From Trichoplax sp. H2 (Eukaryota; Placozoa; Uniplacotomia; Trichoplacea), in contig NOWV01000035.1 of assembly GCA_003344405.1 (NCBI GenBank), positions 1-64,000 of the forward strand: a stretch of DNA of 64,000 nt. Direction: 5' to 3'. The translations under genes and the position numbers were made by a program. Shown piece after piece: positions 1 through 11,910 of this stretch. The notes beneath the pieces were generated by a model that saw only the letters and a list, made by a program, of their open reading frames with translations, searched no databases and was not told the origin of the DNA. The first letter of the stretch is position 1; every line of letters begins with the position of its first letter.

Positions 1-3000
1 CCATTTAATAATTAAAATCTCCAAGTAGTTATATGGTATCAGTTAAAGCAAGTTTTAGCATAATAGAATAAGAGGTCAAGATTTCTGTATCGTAGAATAT
101 CTACAGCTTATATAAGTTTTCTTCTATACAGGCTAGTCTAACCTGTCTTAAATGCAGCATGGAGCGGTACGATATTAGATAGCATGTTTGAATTGGATTG
201 AGTTACCACATCGAAGCTTACATCGCCTTAATCAATTCAAATTTATCAAAATGCAAATTTTATACATTCTTTTTACAATCACACATTGTAGGACACTAGA
301 ATATCTTCTTACTTTTAGGCATAAGATGTCCCTTTTCATAGCTGGAGTTTACATAATTTGAGCAATTAGAAGTCTGTGTTGCAATATCTAATCGTATGTC
401 ACGATGATAGCACGTGTCTTTATTAGGAGAGGCAGTCGATTCCTATCGTAGATATAATTCTATTATTTTTAGTTAAAACTGTAGTCAAGCTATGAAGCCT
501 TTGGAGTTTAGCCTAACCTTATCAGACAGGAAATAACCAGCGAATAAAGGTATATGGTAGATATTACTATATCCAGATATGTATTGCTTATGATAAAGTG
601 TACACGTGTCCATAGCATTTTCATATTTAGGTACACCCCACGGGAGGTTATGCTGTTCTGAATGTTTTTCTATAATAATTCGAGAAGTACGTTACAATTT
701 TGCTAGCATGACTGTTTATCAGTTACTGGAGTCTTACCTTGCTCAGCAGTCATCTTTAAAGCCTCGTTACTACGAGTTAAATTGGCTCTAAGAGAAGGCT
801 GTGAGTTAAAATTTGTAAATTTAGTTTCATAGTTATTCTAGTAACCAAATAAAACTTTAGTTCACTATAACAGCTGTATTATCCTTCTCATTTAGATAGA
901 TATAAGTCGTAATATGAGCATGTCGGGCTAAAATTGATATTCGAAACTAAAGGAACGCAAGATGAAAGAGTCGATGGAGTATTCTTTCAGCATCTCAAAA
1001 TAATTATAAAATTGACTCCTAAAGTAGAAGCTTATATAGGTAGGTATCAACTAGTATAAAAAGTATTCAAATCAATCGGTTGGCTTATTAAGATTACAAA
1101 GTGGCAAACTGCAAAATATGAATGATAATTATAATCGTAGCCATAAGTATCATTTAGCTTATCAGGACTAGATCAAATTAAAATTACTGATAAATAACCT
1201 AAAATAATACTTACATGGCAAAAAGAACAAATACATTCGGTGCAATTCTGTCTAACTGCTAAGATTGCAGATTCTTGAGGTACTCTACATACCTTACCTA
1301 TTGTTTAGAGCCGTGGAGATTTAGTTATATCATTAGCTTATATAAATAATTTTAATTTTATTATTTATATCTTATAACGCCTTATTTTTTCTTCCAGACA
1401 GGATATAATCCGTCAAAGTAGACTAGCTTACCGGGTAGACTAGCACTAGATTTCGAAATTGGTGGAGGATTTTTTAGAATATGATGTAGTCTTCCAAGTG
1501 TCCCATTATTTTTAGCTGGTGAAACATTTAAAATAGCTAGATGGAATTAATCATACCAGTTAGTATACATTAAATCTAATGGTTATCTACAGTATTTAGA
1601 CTATCTTACCCATTTAAAGCTAGAAATCAAACAAAAATTTTTATTTTGTAAGTTTTATAAAACTAAAATTTATTTTGTACCGTATGATTATATGGAAATC
1701 TGATTAGAGTTGCATGTTCAGGTCGTGATTAAATTTAATCAAGATTTAATACTTAAATGCTATATCGACTAGGGTAACAGCTTCGATACTATAAACATAT
1801 TAAACCAAATAATATATCCCATATTCTATATATGGTGGGAAAAAGTGAATTTCTTTTAAGCTACGGAATTCTTATCAATTTCGTAGCTAAAACTGTTCAC
1901 AGATTCCTTTGAACCGTCGATACGGCCTATGGTATATTTTTTAACTAGAATAAAAGCTAAACTTACTAGCCATTAAGTTATAAATTTCGATATTTAAAAA
2001 GGGTTTGATAATAAGTCCACTCTTAAAGGCTGGTCCGCCTGCTATAAAAATTGTTCTCATGTCTGGATCCAGATTGTTCCAACCGTGATTAGCGCCATGA
2101 CAGGATGTGAAGTCAGGATCATATCTACGATTTAAATTTTACTTAGCTTTGATCATCTATAAAGAGTTAAACGATATTTTAAAGACTGCTAATAAGACTT
2201 ACGAAGGTCTAACGATCCAATTTGAATCCGGCAAAACTACAATTTCGGGTATACGCCTAATTGAAGTAATGGATCATTGCATATGCTTGAGAACAATACG
2301 GTATAAAGCATCCCAATTCATTATAAAAATTCATTAAACTAACCTGTTATCATAATAGTGCATACGGATTGGCAATTCTTCTCTCTTAAATACTTTCCAG
2401 TGTTTATTTTTACACTGCAAATACGTGTACGTAAAATATTCGAAGTTAAATTAAATAGAATTTAGTTATAAAATGCTGAATTGATATACTTTTCTGTATA
2501 ATAATTATAAAAAACAAAGAAAGAATCCTTACTCGCAACTGTTCTACAACTTCATCAACGTTACCTATGAGAATCAAAGGAAAATAAAGCTTATCCAATT
2601 AAGACATATTTAGCAGTTTATGCTTACAGATGCTTAATGTCATCTAGAACTAGAGGACAGCATTCAGTGTTTGACTGGTCTCATTTCAAATATAAATTTG
2701 GATTTAACATAGAACAGTATAGCAAGTATGATCAAAGATAAAAAATCCACTCAAGTTTGTGTCATAATATTCATAAAAAGCTTGCACTACTTGTAATTTT
2801 CTTAACAATATCAAGGACAGAGATTCTTTCAATAGTTACGAATGCCATTGTTAAAAATCTTCTTTGTAACAAGAAACCGGGTCTTAAACACTATCTTCAC
2901 TAGTACTCGTGTTCCCAACTAACTTAGGGACATATCGTAGTTCAACTAACTCTCAGCTACACAAATAAGCTACTAATGAGTAATAGGTTTAAATACTTCA

Positions 3001-6000
3001 CTTTATTTTCGTTAAACTTAGTCATAAAATGTACTAAAGAAAAACGTAAGAATATTCTTAGCAATTATAGTCAAAAGATCCTGCAAGTGACTAACTGAAA
3101 CTGAGCAGCTAAGCTAGTGCTCGGCATTTTATAGTCTCGGCCAACGCCGATGGTGCACTTGAGAATATTCTTGACATAACGACTTATACTGTAAAGTATA
3201 CATATCCTAGTATATCAACTAAAGCCTCAAGGCTCTGCAAAGTAATTGCACCTTACACTTAAGGTGTTATTAATTAACGTTTACTGTGTAATTAACTCGT
3301 TTTGCTGTATTAATGATCCTCATAAATCACTATTTCGATATTAGAAGCAAGTAAGTAAGACTTGAATTTTATGCATTCCTTGAAGAAATTTCTGTCCTTT
3401 TTATTAATGTCTTGTACTGAAGATCATCATAAACTATTCCCACAAGCGAGACGTAAATAATCTACATAGATAGCATAAAAGCCTCCTTTACTCATTAATT
3501 CTTTTGCACTAACAGTATCGGCAAATTAACACTTCAACTATACGAGTATCAAGTAGGGGCAAAAAAATCTCTCATCTTCTATCTGATACCTAAAATATTG
3601 ATAGAAAGATATACGCTAAGCTAATTAACATTCAAAGTACCTGACCTGATTTAGTTTGAATATCGCCAAAGCCTCCAGAATTGCGCACAGAGACATTGGT
3701 TGTATTGATATACTACATCAATTATGGATCAGATCATCAGTTAGTGATAAAGAGATCGACTCTTAAATTAGCACTTGCTATTATTTTGCTATACTAATAA
3801 TAATTTATTCATGGAAAAGATTACCTTGTCGAAGTAAATGATTCGGTTGCAGCATGTCTTCCTTATACCTCGAAACATTAAATAATGATAAAATTTTCAT
3901 CGCGATACTAGAATGCTAGAAACTAGCGCCTAGCATATTAATTAAACAGTACTTCCACTTAAAGAAGCGATACCGAATTCAATCAGTAACCTAAATCTAA
4001 ATCAAATATTTGATCTCACAGTATTCTTACCATGATTTGCAGTTAGGATAATATTAACGCAATCTTGCATTCCTCGCTCCTTCAAACCGTGTAAAATAGC
4101 TCCCATTAAATCATCAATGACTTTAATTTGCTCATTGACCTGAAATGAATTTTAAAATAACTAGTTCAAAATAGCGTAAAACTACTTGCAATATAGATCG
4201 TATCAACTTGATCTGGATGGAAATGTCAAACTATTAGTCTGAAGATAGCGAAATATACATTGAAATATGATGATTGCATACTTCTGGTGAATCTGGGCCA
4301 TGTCGACGTGCTGCAACATCCGGTTCATCAAAATATAAGATCATCATCGTAGGGCTTCATAAAATGGTATGCTAATTTAGTCAATTGCTAGGTGGTATTG
4401 CGGACTATTCATCCAAAATTATTTAGAAAGCAATATTTACCGTTCATCTTCAGGCATTTCAATCCATTTAAAAAATTGATCTACACGATCCATGAAGGAC
4501 ACTGCTCTATACAACATAGATATTGAGAACAATATAACACATACGGCTTTCTATCTTGGCAACAAATATTAAGCGTGCTTTATATCACAGAATATGATTC
4601 TCAAGAGTAATTCAACAGCAAATTTAGATCAAGAATGGTGACTGGATTTGTGTTACATACCCATCATAAAGGTACCAATAATTCGGTCGATAGCCTAACA
4701 GTAGAATATTTAATTTATAATTAAATAAATTCCATTTTTTATTACATCTTAAGCTGCACAGCCGATTCAAAGCCAAAAATATGCTAGCTAATAGTTACTT
4801 AACTTCTAACTAGGCAAAGCAAAGCACGATCTACACTAAAATATTTATGGATCATTTTTGAAATTGTCATTTCATGAAACATTTAAGCACTAAAGAATGT
4901 GAGCTGTTGTAGCTGACTATATTACGCTATTAGAGATCGTATAGAGTAGGAATTTTACTGTGCACTAAAACCGCTCAATTTTTTTTAAGTATTTACAATA
5001 AATAATTCCTTCAATCCTATCAATCCTATCAAACTCTATGATATTGATTACCTGCAATCTCGGAAGCAGATCCGACCCAAAAGTAGGTAGCTGATTTCAA
5101 ATTGTGTTTTCTTGCCGTTACCCAAATCTAAAGATAACGCGAAATATGGGAGTATTGTAGATTAATTAAGTTATTGGGCCATCAACAGTTTTTAAGAAGT
5201 AGTTTACTTACCGGTTCACCTCCCCACCATCTCGATTGAGTAGCATTCCTCGATCCCATAAAAAATCGTTGGTTGTAAACAGGATCATAAAAGCTGTTTG
5301 CTACGATGCCGTGGTAGGCAGGATACAAGCCCTAAATAGTACACGCTCAGTAATCATGACATATGCAGTTCCATCTGTCATTTCATCGATTTATTCAATA
5401 CAACTAACCGTTACTATGGTATAAAGGTTGGGAAATGTCTTGGTAGGAAAAACAGATTCCATATATTCGGCTCGAACACCCTTCGCAGCTGAAAAATTAA
5501 GTAATGTGATAAATATATCGAGTGAAGATCAGAAACAAGTGGCTTTCGATCATTAACAGGTTAAATATAGAAGCTATCTATAAATTATTAGAACCTGAAC
5601 TAATTATATTTGTAGATTGCTACGTAATAAAATCATTAACTCACCAAATTTGGATATATTAGGAGAAAATCCACGATTAAAGAAATCCCAGCGAAATCCA
5701 TCAACGCCAACTAACAATAACGGTTTTACTTTTGCTCTAATATATTAGTGCGCAAATGTATAGTTTAAGAAGCTGGATTAGTATCATGACTTGAAAATAA
5801 TTGAAAATCAGCGCAATACTCTCATCGTATCCTATGGTGTGCCCTTTACTTTAATAGTAATCAATAAGTTTTTCAGTGCTAAGTTATGAATCAAACTCCT
5901 ACAATTGTTTGCATACATACTTGCAGATGTCCGGAATAGTCGGTTTAGTCGGTTTTGAAGCTGTTGGTCGAGAATTAGTAGCTGGTGGTGGGCTAGCTGG

Positions 6001-6665
6001 CCGTTCAGTAGTTGGGGGTATCCTATTGGTAGCTCTTGTTGCCGTCATAGTTGGGCGAGTTATAGTAGAATCCTGTTCGCCTAAATGACCGTTGGCTACG
6101 ATATTTTCAAATTTATAGTAAAGTATATCAAAAACGACTAATAAATTCTTTGCGAAGCAAAATCGTATATTATGCAATCGATTTCATCCAATAACTAGAA
6201 GATCAGTATAGTTCAATGAATTTAGTAATGACTGTGTCGCATGATTAGTATACATTTGACGAATGTTGTCTAAGTAAATGGATGTTTACGTAGTTATTAA
6301 TCGCTCTATATTTTTAAATTTTTCATTATTTAGCTTAGAGGTGAGTATGCTGGCTAGAAACTTCCATCAACAACTCTATGCAATTTATTGATCGTTGGAA
6401 TATTGATTTTTCAACGCAATCAGTCTGATAAGAAGAACACATCGACAAATAAACTCGTTATTTTCTCCTTAAATAGGTATAAATTTTTGCTTCGCTACTA
6501 AACAGCTCCGTAATTTATCCATCACCTATACATCTACACTGATTTCTAACGCACTTCTGTCAAATTTAGTCCATAATAACATCCAAATTTACCTGCTTTT
6601 TGCGTAAATATACCAATCAGAAGACCAATTGCAAAGGCTACGATGATTAGGATAATCCCGGTAAT
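1..6665 (-). CDS. ENPP-like ectonucleotide pyrophosphatase/phosphodiesterase, copy A (partial; probable pseudoenzyme)
   Basis: Type II membrane ENPP-family protein. Exons (plus coordinates, C- to N-terminal): remnant 1-41, 143-226, 313-442, 518-669, 738-798, 1215-1297, 1432-1536, 1967-2124, 2203-2256, 2344-2414, 2533-2564, 3646-3712, 3825-3868, 4031-4139, 4282-4354, 4441-4506, 4661-4694, 5052-5127, 5212-5331, 5409-5488, 5645-5736, 5921-6080 and 6593-6665. The last two exons lie left of the window. Visible motifs: membrane helix (FAIGLLIGIF), Thr/Pro-rich stalk, VDGFRWDFF, nucleophile motif PTKTFPNLY and NHGWNN. Two metal ligands are lost: the GH histidine is Arg (PDVAARRHGP) and the SDH aspartate is Asn (TANHG). 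The acceptor before the first-listed exon has no AG. A likely cytoplasmic exon at 7812-7873 is two bases longer than in B and would bring a stop at the junction. All other exons stay open, so constraint on the protein seems to have persisted; loss of phosphodiesterase activity is inferred. Confidence 0.82.
41..844. repeat. Near-identical tract shared with copy B (gene-conversion tract, A side)
   Basis: This stretch matches 13262-14065 with only about six differences in 804 bp, introns included. It covers four coding exons of copy A (143-226, 313-442, 518-669, 738-798). Two of the differences fall in exons and both are silent. Identity stops sharply at both ends: at 844/14065 the introns become hard to align at once, and at about 40 the sequence enters a diverged exon. 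Confidence 0.9.
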
Positions 6666-9600
6666 CTAATTGAATATTTAAGACTAAAATATTATAAATT
6701 AAATATCAAAAAAATCTTAGTCTAGGAGAGCTTTGATTTCTAGTCAGGCTTAAACATTCTGCTATGATACTTTTTTCTTCTGAGTTGTCTAGATATTATT
6801 GCTGCCGAGAAATACCAGACTAAGGTCTAACATGTATTTCAAGTCCAGTTTTGGACGTGAGTAAGCCTTTATTAAGTCTGGAAATACAAATTATACTCTA
6901 TTTCAAGCGAACGATACTTAACGTAATACCTATTCTCAACTGATGATCGTCAGAATTTCGCTATACTCGTGGGCATCATTGATATATACAATATTTTAAG
7001 GATAAGCTGGTCAGAAATGGATTAACTTGGGCAGAATTTTAAAAATATGATCTATAAATCTAAGAAATACATAAATTAAATGTAATTTCTAATTTCGATT
7101 ACTTAGGGTATCTTTTTCCAGAAATTAATCGCTTATAAGAATATCCTGAGATCTTGTAGTAGTTTGTGCATTACAACCGCACTTTTATCCTACTGCACGA
7201 ATGTTTAGTCATACAAATCATTACTTATCTCTGTCTCACGTTCAGTTCTCACGAAAGTTACGATATAAATACGTGTAATTAAATGCAATTGTGATTGCAG
7301 AAAAGTTTATCATCGATAATCTTTCTGCAGCCCTCTATAGCTCTCTAAGAAAGAGTCTTGCTATCGTGCTAAGTCATAATAATTACTATTTATCCATTAT
7401 GGCGTTACACGATTACTATCGAATAAATGCATTTAACCTATCACAGACTATACATTAAGGTAACAATAGTTTACCGGAAGCCAAATCAAGTATAAAGCTC
7501 AGTACCCCACTCAAAGTACCTTGCCAGCTTTCTAAGCACAATTTATGTTCATGAATTATAATGCTAAAGTTAACAGATCGAACGTGCGATGATAGAAGTA
7601 CTAGTAGGCGAGTCAAAGGAGTTAAAAATTAGGAAAATATCAATTACTATTATGAGATAGGCCATATTGCATGCAAATCAAAGATAGTGAGTGATGCAGT
7701 AAGCATTTTCAATTTAGCAGTTAATTCAGATCATTCATAATATTAAAAAATAGAATTAGCGTTTCAGATAGCTTTGTTAGATTGCAGCATTATTTGCCTT
7801 AGCGATCTTACCAAATGAGATTTCTTTTGATTTTATTATTCGATTGTTTCTGGCTTACTTCTTCAAATTGCATCTTCGAATTACCGTGATATGTTTGAAT
7901 TGTAATAGAGAGAAAACGATGAATTTCATACGCGTATTCTAAGTTAGATTTAGTTTCAAGAATCAAAATAATAAAAATGAATCTACAATATAAATTGTGC
8001 TATCAATCTACAACTAGCAACAGAAGAATACTACGGTAATTACTATAATTTGTCGATCAGAAAGTTAGACTAAAGTTAGCATATTACTATCGTCGATTTC
8101 CGAGTAAATTCAAATCATCCATGGCACGTACTACTGTGATAGACTCATTATAGTTATTAATCGGATAGATCAATGACGAAAATTTTAAATATACCTAAGT
8201 AATTATCTTTAAATATTAAGCAATGATTTATGAGAATCAAATTGTAATTAATAGAGCAAATTGTAAAAATCCTGTTCGACTGGTAATCTTTAGCAAATTT
8301 TTGTTGGAATTTTATTATTGCTAGGATATCTGCTAGAATAGATTGAGCGAAAAAATTCGTCTTGAAAATATCCAATATCTATATAATGAGCCCCATATCT
8401 TTATCTCTAACAGTATCTCTGTCTAACTGGTAATGATTATATCATATCATATATCCTAAGAGCTTTCCAGAAAAGAGACCTATCATTTAAACTAGTAAAA
8501 TTATTCTTTTCTAATCTTACTTTAGCACTAGGTATTTTTCTACTTTTCTTTCTTTACTATAACCAGAGATTTTCTTAACTTCGCTTAAATCGATGTAGGT
8601 CGATCAGTTAAAGGCAGAAATGACTATCATTACGCCAAGTGCCAGTAATAAATAGTTCTGAAATTGACTATGGTAGGATGTGATTGGATAAGCTTGATTA
8701 ATCCACGTACTTTAATCCCTATGGATCTCTAGATCAGCATGATTACTCAAGGTAACAGCTATATTGATAATTTGTACTCTAAATGTATGAAATTATCATC
8801 GATTTCAATTCATAAGCAAATGTAAGTGCGTCTATTATCTAAATAATCTGATCCTGATTTGAGCGTACCATCTCGTACCGTAATTCAGGCTTGTACAAAT
8901 ATTCACAAAACATCAGGCAGTCAAGACTAGATAAATAACAATAATAGTATCACTGGTATAAGTTAACTTGAGATCTTATGTGAAACTTGGCTATTAGTAT
9001 TTTTCTAGTCTGCAAAATATTGTAAACAAAGTATTATTTTACTAAAGCAAACATGACATGCAGAAACTAGTGATGAATTCGAAATATGCGGTCAAGAGTA
9101 AGTAAAATAGGAGCGTAATTGATGTTAATCGCCTTCGGTATAGCCTATGGTGATATCATCATGAAATCATTAAATCCACAATCAACGGCACAATTGCACA
9201 AAAGTTTTATTTTAATAATTTTATAATTGCTGTAATGCGAAGAAATGATTTCCAATGGTATTATGAATGGATAGAAAAGACTCCTCTTTATCTCAATCCA
9301 TAATCAAAGCGATTTACGTAGAACTCATTACCATTGTATAAAAATCAAGTAGTCGATAATAATTGCTTAAGAGCTTAGGCTTTTCGTTAGAACCTATCCT
9401 ATCGAAAGAGAATACTATAAGATTATTGAAATAGCATAGAAGAACTCGGTATTATTCATTTCTTTGGCTAAGATAATCATTTCAATGGCTGCAACACTGA
9501 ATTTATTTCTTTTAAGGTTATACTCGATATTAGAAATACCATGCATCTTAAACTTTTGTAAATAATTTATGACATTATTTCATATTTTTTACTGGAGCAA

Positions 9601-9772
9601 TGAAGACCTAATCATAAATAGTCGCAAAAGCATCCACTTTATAGTAGATGCAATTGACTTAAATTTAGTCAGATTAGAAGGCTATCTCATTCGTATCATA
9701 ATTTGCACGCAGTACCAGGCACAACTTAATACTTCCTTAAGGGGTTAAAATAACTGAAAACTGCAAGTTCAG

Positions 9773-9845
9773 TTAGCTCCTCCTAATTGGAACTGCCAGG
9801 TTCGACATACGCAAGTAAACAAATAGATGAGTTCATCAATCAAGT
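9773..9845. other. Conserved non-coding patch upstream of copies A and B
   Basis: About 73 bp, starting GTTAGCTCCTCCT, closely resembles 23127-23200 while the surrounding introns and flanks have drifted. It sits about 3 kb upstream of the membrane exon in both copies. It could be a 5' untranslated exon or a regulatory element; no clear open frame runs through it in both copies. Confidence 0.45.
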
Positions 9846-10227
9846 AGGCAATTACTAACTTTGTTCAAAATTTGTAATAGCCCAATATTATAGAGCCACG
9901 AGAATCGAACTTCGTTTAGGAATAGATGTAGAAATAAATGCCCCGTTATCACCTTTTATCCAATTTACTATGCAAGCAAGCACGGATAAATAGGACGTAT
10001 AGATGTAAACAAACTCAATCCCTTAAAGAAATAAACACGCTATAGGTAGCATTGATTTGTCTAAGGTTAGAGTCAAATCGACTAGAATTTCGATATTTTA
10101 ATATTAAAACTTGGTAGATAAATGTTGCAGCATGCGATGATGACCTATATTATAGAATGAAAGATTTTGGGCTTTCATAAATTCACTTTATCGACCGTAA
10201 AATAGTTGTAAATCGGTAAACTTTCTA

Positions 10228-10469
10228 TAATTAGAGATAGTGATTCTTTCTAACAATAACGAACAATTTATCACCTCTTATTAATTATCATTCTACACTT
10301 ATCCAATATCTAGCAATTCGAAAGCACTTCAGCTTAGCTTACTTTGATTAACTTCTTCATAGAATACACTACTTTTCAACTTTAATTAGAGATAGTGATT
10401 CTTTCTAACAATAACGAACAATTTATCACCTCTTATTAATTATCATTCTACACTTATCCAATATCTAGC
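10228..10469. repeat. 87-bp direct repeat, two identical copies
   Basis: The 87 bp at 10228-10314 recur without visible change at 10383-10469, with 68 bp between them. The repeat is absent as a pair from the matching region of block B. Identity of both units implies a recent local duplication. It sits just beside the decayed ENPP exon at 10604-10689. Confidence 0.9.
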
Positions 10470-10603
10470 GTTCGAAAAGCTAGCTGTACGGGGCAGATTC
10501 CTTGTCATCAATAGCTGTCGCAAATTTTTCTAGCCGATGAGTGTTGTAGTTATCAAATTGCCATAGCTTCTATGCATATGCTAAGCGAATTATCAAAACT
10601 TAC

Positions 10604-10689
10604 CAAGTCGTGTTAGCTGAAGAGAAAGTTTTACGTTTAAAATGGTCCCAACGAAATACATCTTTAAAAACGACAATTAATAGTTTTCT
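10604..10689 (-). pseudogene. Orphan relic of an ENPP catalytic exon
   Basis: The minus strand reads as a damaged copy of the exon that holds the first catalytic aspartate: KLLIVVFKDVFRWDHFKR, where copy C has KPLIVVSVDGFRWDYFKR. It still has an AG before it and a GTAAG after it, but is 86 bp instead of 92 and the VDG motif has become KDV. No neighbouring ENPP exons were found at the expected spacing on either side. The FKR reading is closer to copy C than to A or B. I read it as the remnant of a lost fifth array member; an isolated exon duplication is the alternative. Confidence 0.75.
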
Positions 10690-11910
10690 CTTATAACTCC
10701 TATCGACCCTAACCTAACTTCAGAAGAGTGGATATTTATGTGCATATTCATCGTAATAAATGCAATCATTACAAGTAATCGTATATTGCAGAGTTCATGG
10801 TAAATGCGTATTATTAGTAACACTTGAATTAGCTAAAAATAGCAGGCAACAAGCAGTTATAGCCAGTTTTAGATCTGTATAACAAAATTGAACAGCGCTT
10901 TGGTAATTCAGTTAAAGTATTATCCAGGAGTGCACGATAAAATTTTAATTTCTGAACCGTGGCTCAAATTGCCTTTTCTAAATCAATTATTTTTCAGTCT
11001 AGTTGCTAGTATAAGAAATTCAGCAATGTATTCAGATTTTTTTATCAAGAACCGGTAAAGCAGACTAGCACGTCTATCATTTTTTTACACTATGCCAAGA
11101 TACGATTCTTCTTTCCTTAGTTTACATAAAATGCAATAGCTGAATATTGAACTATACCTTTTAGGAATAATTATTCTAACTATAAAAGATATATCAATTA
11201 CTGTAACTCAGTCGTTAAAAAAGTCCATATGCATGAATTCAGACCCTAGATAGTGTGATGATCTTCGTTCAGTAGAATGATATTATGGATTTTTATAGTT
11301 AATACCAACTGGTAAGGATCAACATCAGTAATTCTAATCCCGCAGAATCGAACTTTGAAATAATGCACGAATTCTTTAGTAATAATCAGAAATAATATGA
11401 CAAAATGCTAATAATCCATACTCTACTGTACTATACACACCATAAAGAAATTATTGTAACGCTGTTTATTGATTATCTTTTATATAAATTGGGTTTCCAA
11501 CGGATTCATAAAATTGTTACTGTTATTCCTCAATTTCTAGTATCATACCAATTGAGCATGCAATTGCATAAAGGCAGTAGCATCTATCAATGTAAGTAGC
11601 CCGCTTACCAATAAATGATATGCAAAGGATCAATTTGAACTTTATTCTAAATGCGGAGTTAGACTAAAAGCTATCACAAAGAAATTGTAAACATTATAAT
11701 TTTATTGTAGGTTATACGCACTGAAATTTTCATGTACTCTAGTTCAACTATAATGTCGAGAAAACAGCCTAACTAATGCTCTACTGCAAGCCCTCGATGC
11801 ATTTACCATTTAACTGTAAAATGGCAAATTGAAATTATAACACAAAATCTAATTTTTAGCATTTAGAATTATAAATACGATTAATGAATGAATGATGTAA
11901 ACTAGAAAAG
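10690..11910. other. Intergenic region between relic exon and copy B
   Basis: AT-rich DNA with only short open frames and no recognisable domain, RNA gene or repeat. A TTTATT at about 11641 (AATAAA on the minus strand) lies 270 bp downstream of the copy B stop and is a weak candidate polyadenylation signal. Confidence 0.4.

Larger units (their letters stand above)
1..10470. repeat. Segmental duplication block A (paired with about 13240-23700)
   Basis: Copy A with its upstream DNA is alignable over roughly 10.4 kb with copy B and its upstream DNA. Non-coding anchors in the same order include 6770-6830 with 20078-20140, 7640-7690 with 20838-20885, and 9773-9845 with 23127-23200. Apart from the 804-bp tract and the exons, the blocks are well diverged, so the duplication is old. 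The right edge near 10.4 kb is approximate. Confidence 0.7.
6666..10603. other. Upstream region of ENPP copy A, no secure gene
   Basis: No open frame here resembles a known protein. At 7812-7873 (minus strand) lies the counterpart of copy B's basic cytoplasmic exon, with AG and GT borders but out of frame with the membrane exon. The remaining sequence is AT-rich and aligns patchily with 19977-23700 upstream of copy B. The best conserved patch is 9773-9845. The first coding exon and promoter of copy A probably lie here but could not be placed. Confidence 0.5.

Noticed and set aside
606-791. Plus-strand open frame of 61 codons
   Set aside because: It lies antisense to ENPP copy A exons 518-669 and 738-798, which match the paralogues in the minus-strand frame.
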